Assembly: GCF_005844425.1 (NCBI RefSeq)
Contig: NZ_SPHL01000003.1
Span: forward strand, 1-64,000
Reading direction: 5' to 3'
Origin: Anaerofustis stercorihominis
GTDB taxonomy: Bacteria; Bacillota; Clostridia; Eubacteriales; Anaerofustaceae
DNA length: 64,000 bases
A model generated the notes under the pieces. That model was not told the DNA's origin and ran no database searches. It saw only the letters and a list, made by a program, of their open reading frames with translations. Positions 62,602 to 64,000 of the stretch are shown piece after piece. The number at the start of each line of letters is the position of its first letter. Position 1 is the first letter of the stretch. Made by a program: the position numbers and the translations under genes.

Positions 62602-64000
62602 ATGCCAAAATTTAAAGTACATTCACCTTTTGAACCTTCAGGAGGACAGCCTGAAGTAATAGAAAAATTATCTAACAGCATATTAAACAACGAAAGAGAT
62701 CAAACACTTCTTGGTGTTACAGGCTGCGGGAAAACTTATATTATGGCAAAAATAATAGAAAAAGTTCAACGTCCTGCTCTCATAATGGCACATAACAAAA
62801 CATTAGCAGCTCAACTTGCAAATGAGTTTAGAAGTTTCTTTCCTGAAAATGCGGTAGAATATTTTGTAAGCTACTACGATTATTATCAACCGGAAGCATA
62901 TGTTCCCGGTAGAGATTTATATATAGCAAAAGACTCAAGCATAAACGATGATATAGATAAACTTCGTCACTCAGCAACATCTGCATTATTTGAAAGAGAT
63001 GACGTAATAATCATTGCATCTGTAAGCTGTATATACGGACTTGGTAGCCCAATTGACTATAAGGAAATGGTTTTATCATTAAGACCCGGAATGATAAAAG
63101 AACGAGATGATGTAATAAGAAAGTTAATTGATATACAATATACAAGAAATGATATTGATTTTCACAGAGGAACTTTCAGAGTAAGAGGAGATAGCGTTGA
63201 AATATTCCCTGCAAACAGCAGTGAAGAAGCAATAAGAGTGGAATTTTTTGATGATGAAATAGACAGAATCGTTGAAATAAACTCTATTACCGGAGAAATT
63301 TTAAGAAGTTTAAAACATGCTTTTATTTATCCTGCAAGCCACTATGTTACAAACGAAGAAAACATAAACAGGGCAATAAAATCAATAAGCGAAGAGTTAA
63401 AAATTAGAGCAAAAGAATTTGAAGATAATGGGAAATTATTGGAAGCACAAAGAATAAGGGAAAGAACCAATTATGATATTGAAATGTTAAGAGAAATTGG
63501 TTCTTGCAAAGGAATAGAAAACTATTCAAGACATATAAACAATCTTCCTGCGGGAGCACCTCCTTATACTCTTTTAGACTACTTCCCTAAAAATTATGTA
63601 ACTTTCATAGACGAATCCCATGTTACCGTCCCTCAAATAAGAGGAATGTATGCAGGAGACAGAGCAAGAAAAATGAATCTTGTTGATTATGGATTCAGAC
63701 TTCCTTCAGCTTTAGATAACAGACCTCTAAACTTTGAAGAATTTGAAGAAAGAATGAATCAATTAGTCTATGTATCTGCAACCCCTAATGATTATGAAAA
63801 AGACTTATCAACAACAATAGCAGAATGTATTGTTCGTCCAACAGGTCTTATTGACCCTAAAATTACCGTTAAGGAAACAAAAGGGCAAATTGAAGATTTA
63901 ATAGGAAGAATAAAAGAAAAAACTGCTAAAAAAGAAAAAGTTCTTGTAACAACTCTTACAAAAAGAATGGCAGAAGATTTAACAACATATTTAAGTGAAG
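62602..64000 (+). CDS. uvrB: Excinuclease ABC subunit B, 3' part beyond window
   Basis: The 466 visible residues cover helicase domain 1 and the damage-binding region: [23 protein letters not shown], Walker A, NKTLAAQL, the beta-hairpin [12 protein letters not shown] near 91-102, and [10 protein letters not shown] near 333. Walker A reads GVTGCGKT; most UvrB have GVTGSGKT, so a serine is replaced by cysteine. It verifies damage in nucleotide excision repair with UvrA and UvrC. GGAG precedes the ATG and a LexA box lies upstream. Confidence 0.96.
   Translation, partial: MPKFKVHSPFEPSGGQPEVIEKLSNSILNNERDQTLLGVTGCGKTYIMAKIIEKVQRPALIMAHNKTLAAQLANEFRSFFPENAVEYFVSYYDYYQPEAYVPGRDLYIAKDSSINDDIDKLRHSATSALFERDDVIIIASVSCIYGLGSPIDYKEMVLSLRPGMIKERDDVIRKLIDIQYTRNDIDFHRGTFRVRGDSVEIFPANSSEEAIRVEFFDDEIDRIVEINSITGEILRSLKHAFIYPASHYVTNEENINRAIKSISEELKIRAKEFEDNGKLLEAQRIRERTNYDIEMLREIGSCKGIENYSRHINNLPAGAPPYTLLDYFPKNYVTFIDESHVTVPQIRGMYAGDRARKMNLVDYGFRLPSALDNRPLNFEEFEERMNQLVYVSATPNDYEKDLSTTIAECIVRPTGLIDPKITVKETKGQIEDLIGRIKEKTAKKEKVLVTTLTKRMAEDLTTYLSE

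Overview
The window looks like a chromosomal segment from a low-GC, anaerobic Firmicute of the class Clostridia. The sequence is strongly AT-rich, Shine-Dalgarno sites are AGGAGG-like, and promoters are TTGACA/TATAAT or extended TGn-TATAAT. It carries a T-box leader, a TPP riboswitch and a CIRCE element, plus a sporulation sigma factor (SigK) with a pro-sequence-like N-terminus. I cannot name a species. I saw no insertion sequence, prophage or CRISPR array; nearly everything is ordinary chromosome. Most genes lie on the minus strand, but from about 59.3 kb several lie on the plus strand.

Layout. 0-7.6 kb: a truncated WYL-type regulator, then an operon of a DUF2007 protein, a glutamate-cysteine-ligase-like enzyme and an ATP-grasp ligase (a possible unknown thiol or gamma-glutamyl peptide pathway), gpsA, a membrane protein and aconitase. 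7.6-13.7 kb: a small Cro/C1 regulator, the paired B12-binding-type radical SAM protein and DUF2344 partner, efp, tRNA-Ser(GGA) and a BspA-like leucine-rich-repeat surface protein. 13.7-21 kb: hisS-aspS-DUF896 behind a T-box leader, a bacterial PH-domain protein, thiC behind a TPP riboswitch, and a second surface protein with a class-B-like sorting signal. 21.4-28 kb: metNIQ, metF and a split methionine synthase. 28-33.3 kb: sigK, a hypoxanthine/uracil DNA glycosylase, an aldo-keto reductase, a membrane protein, and marR-ftsH.

33.3-36.8 kb: thiSFGHE behind an extremely short conditional-terminator-like leader. 36.9-38.7 kb: a LysR regulator and a short-chain dehydrogenase whose Shine-Dalgarno site lies inside a perfect 14-bp hairpin. 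38.8-42.4 kb: nadA-nadB-nadC-niaR. 42.5-46.4 kb: a putative metal exporter with a DtxR-like box, a phosphoesterase, and groES-groEL. 46.5-51.9 kb: alr, a dense cluster of DnaA boxes, and the t6A operon tsaE-tsaB-rimI-tsaD with a bactofilin-like membrane protein inserted. 52-64 kb: pyruvate carboxylase, proB-proA, a small membrane protein, a zinc alcohol dehydrogenase, cca, an AI-2E-family permease, lspA, and the start of uvrB behind a LexA-type box.

Biologically the segment joins cofactor synthesis (thiamine pyrimidine and thiazole branches, NAD de novo synthesis), one-carbon/methionine metabolism, anaplerosis and proline synthesis with core translation, tRNA modification and protein quality control. 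The most notable items are regulatory DNA/RNA: the DnaA-box cluster without dnaA, the compact thiS leader, two Shine-Dalgarno-sequestering hairpins, palindromic operators on promoters, and a recurring design in which stop codons sit inside intrinsic terminator hairpins.
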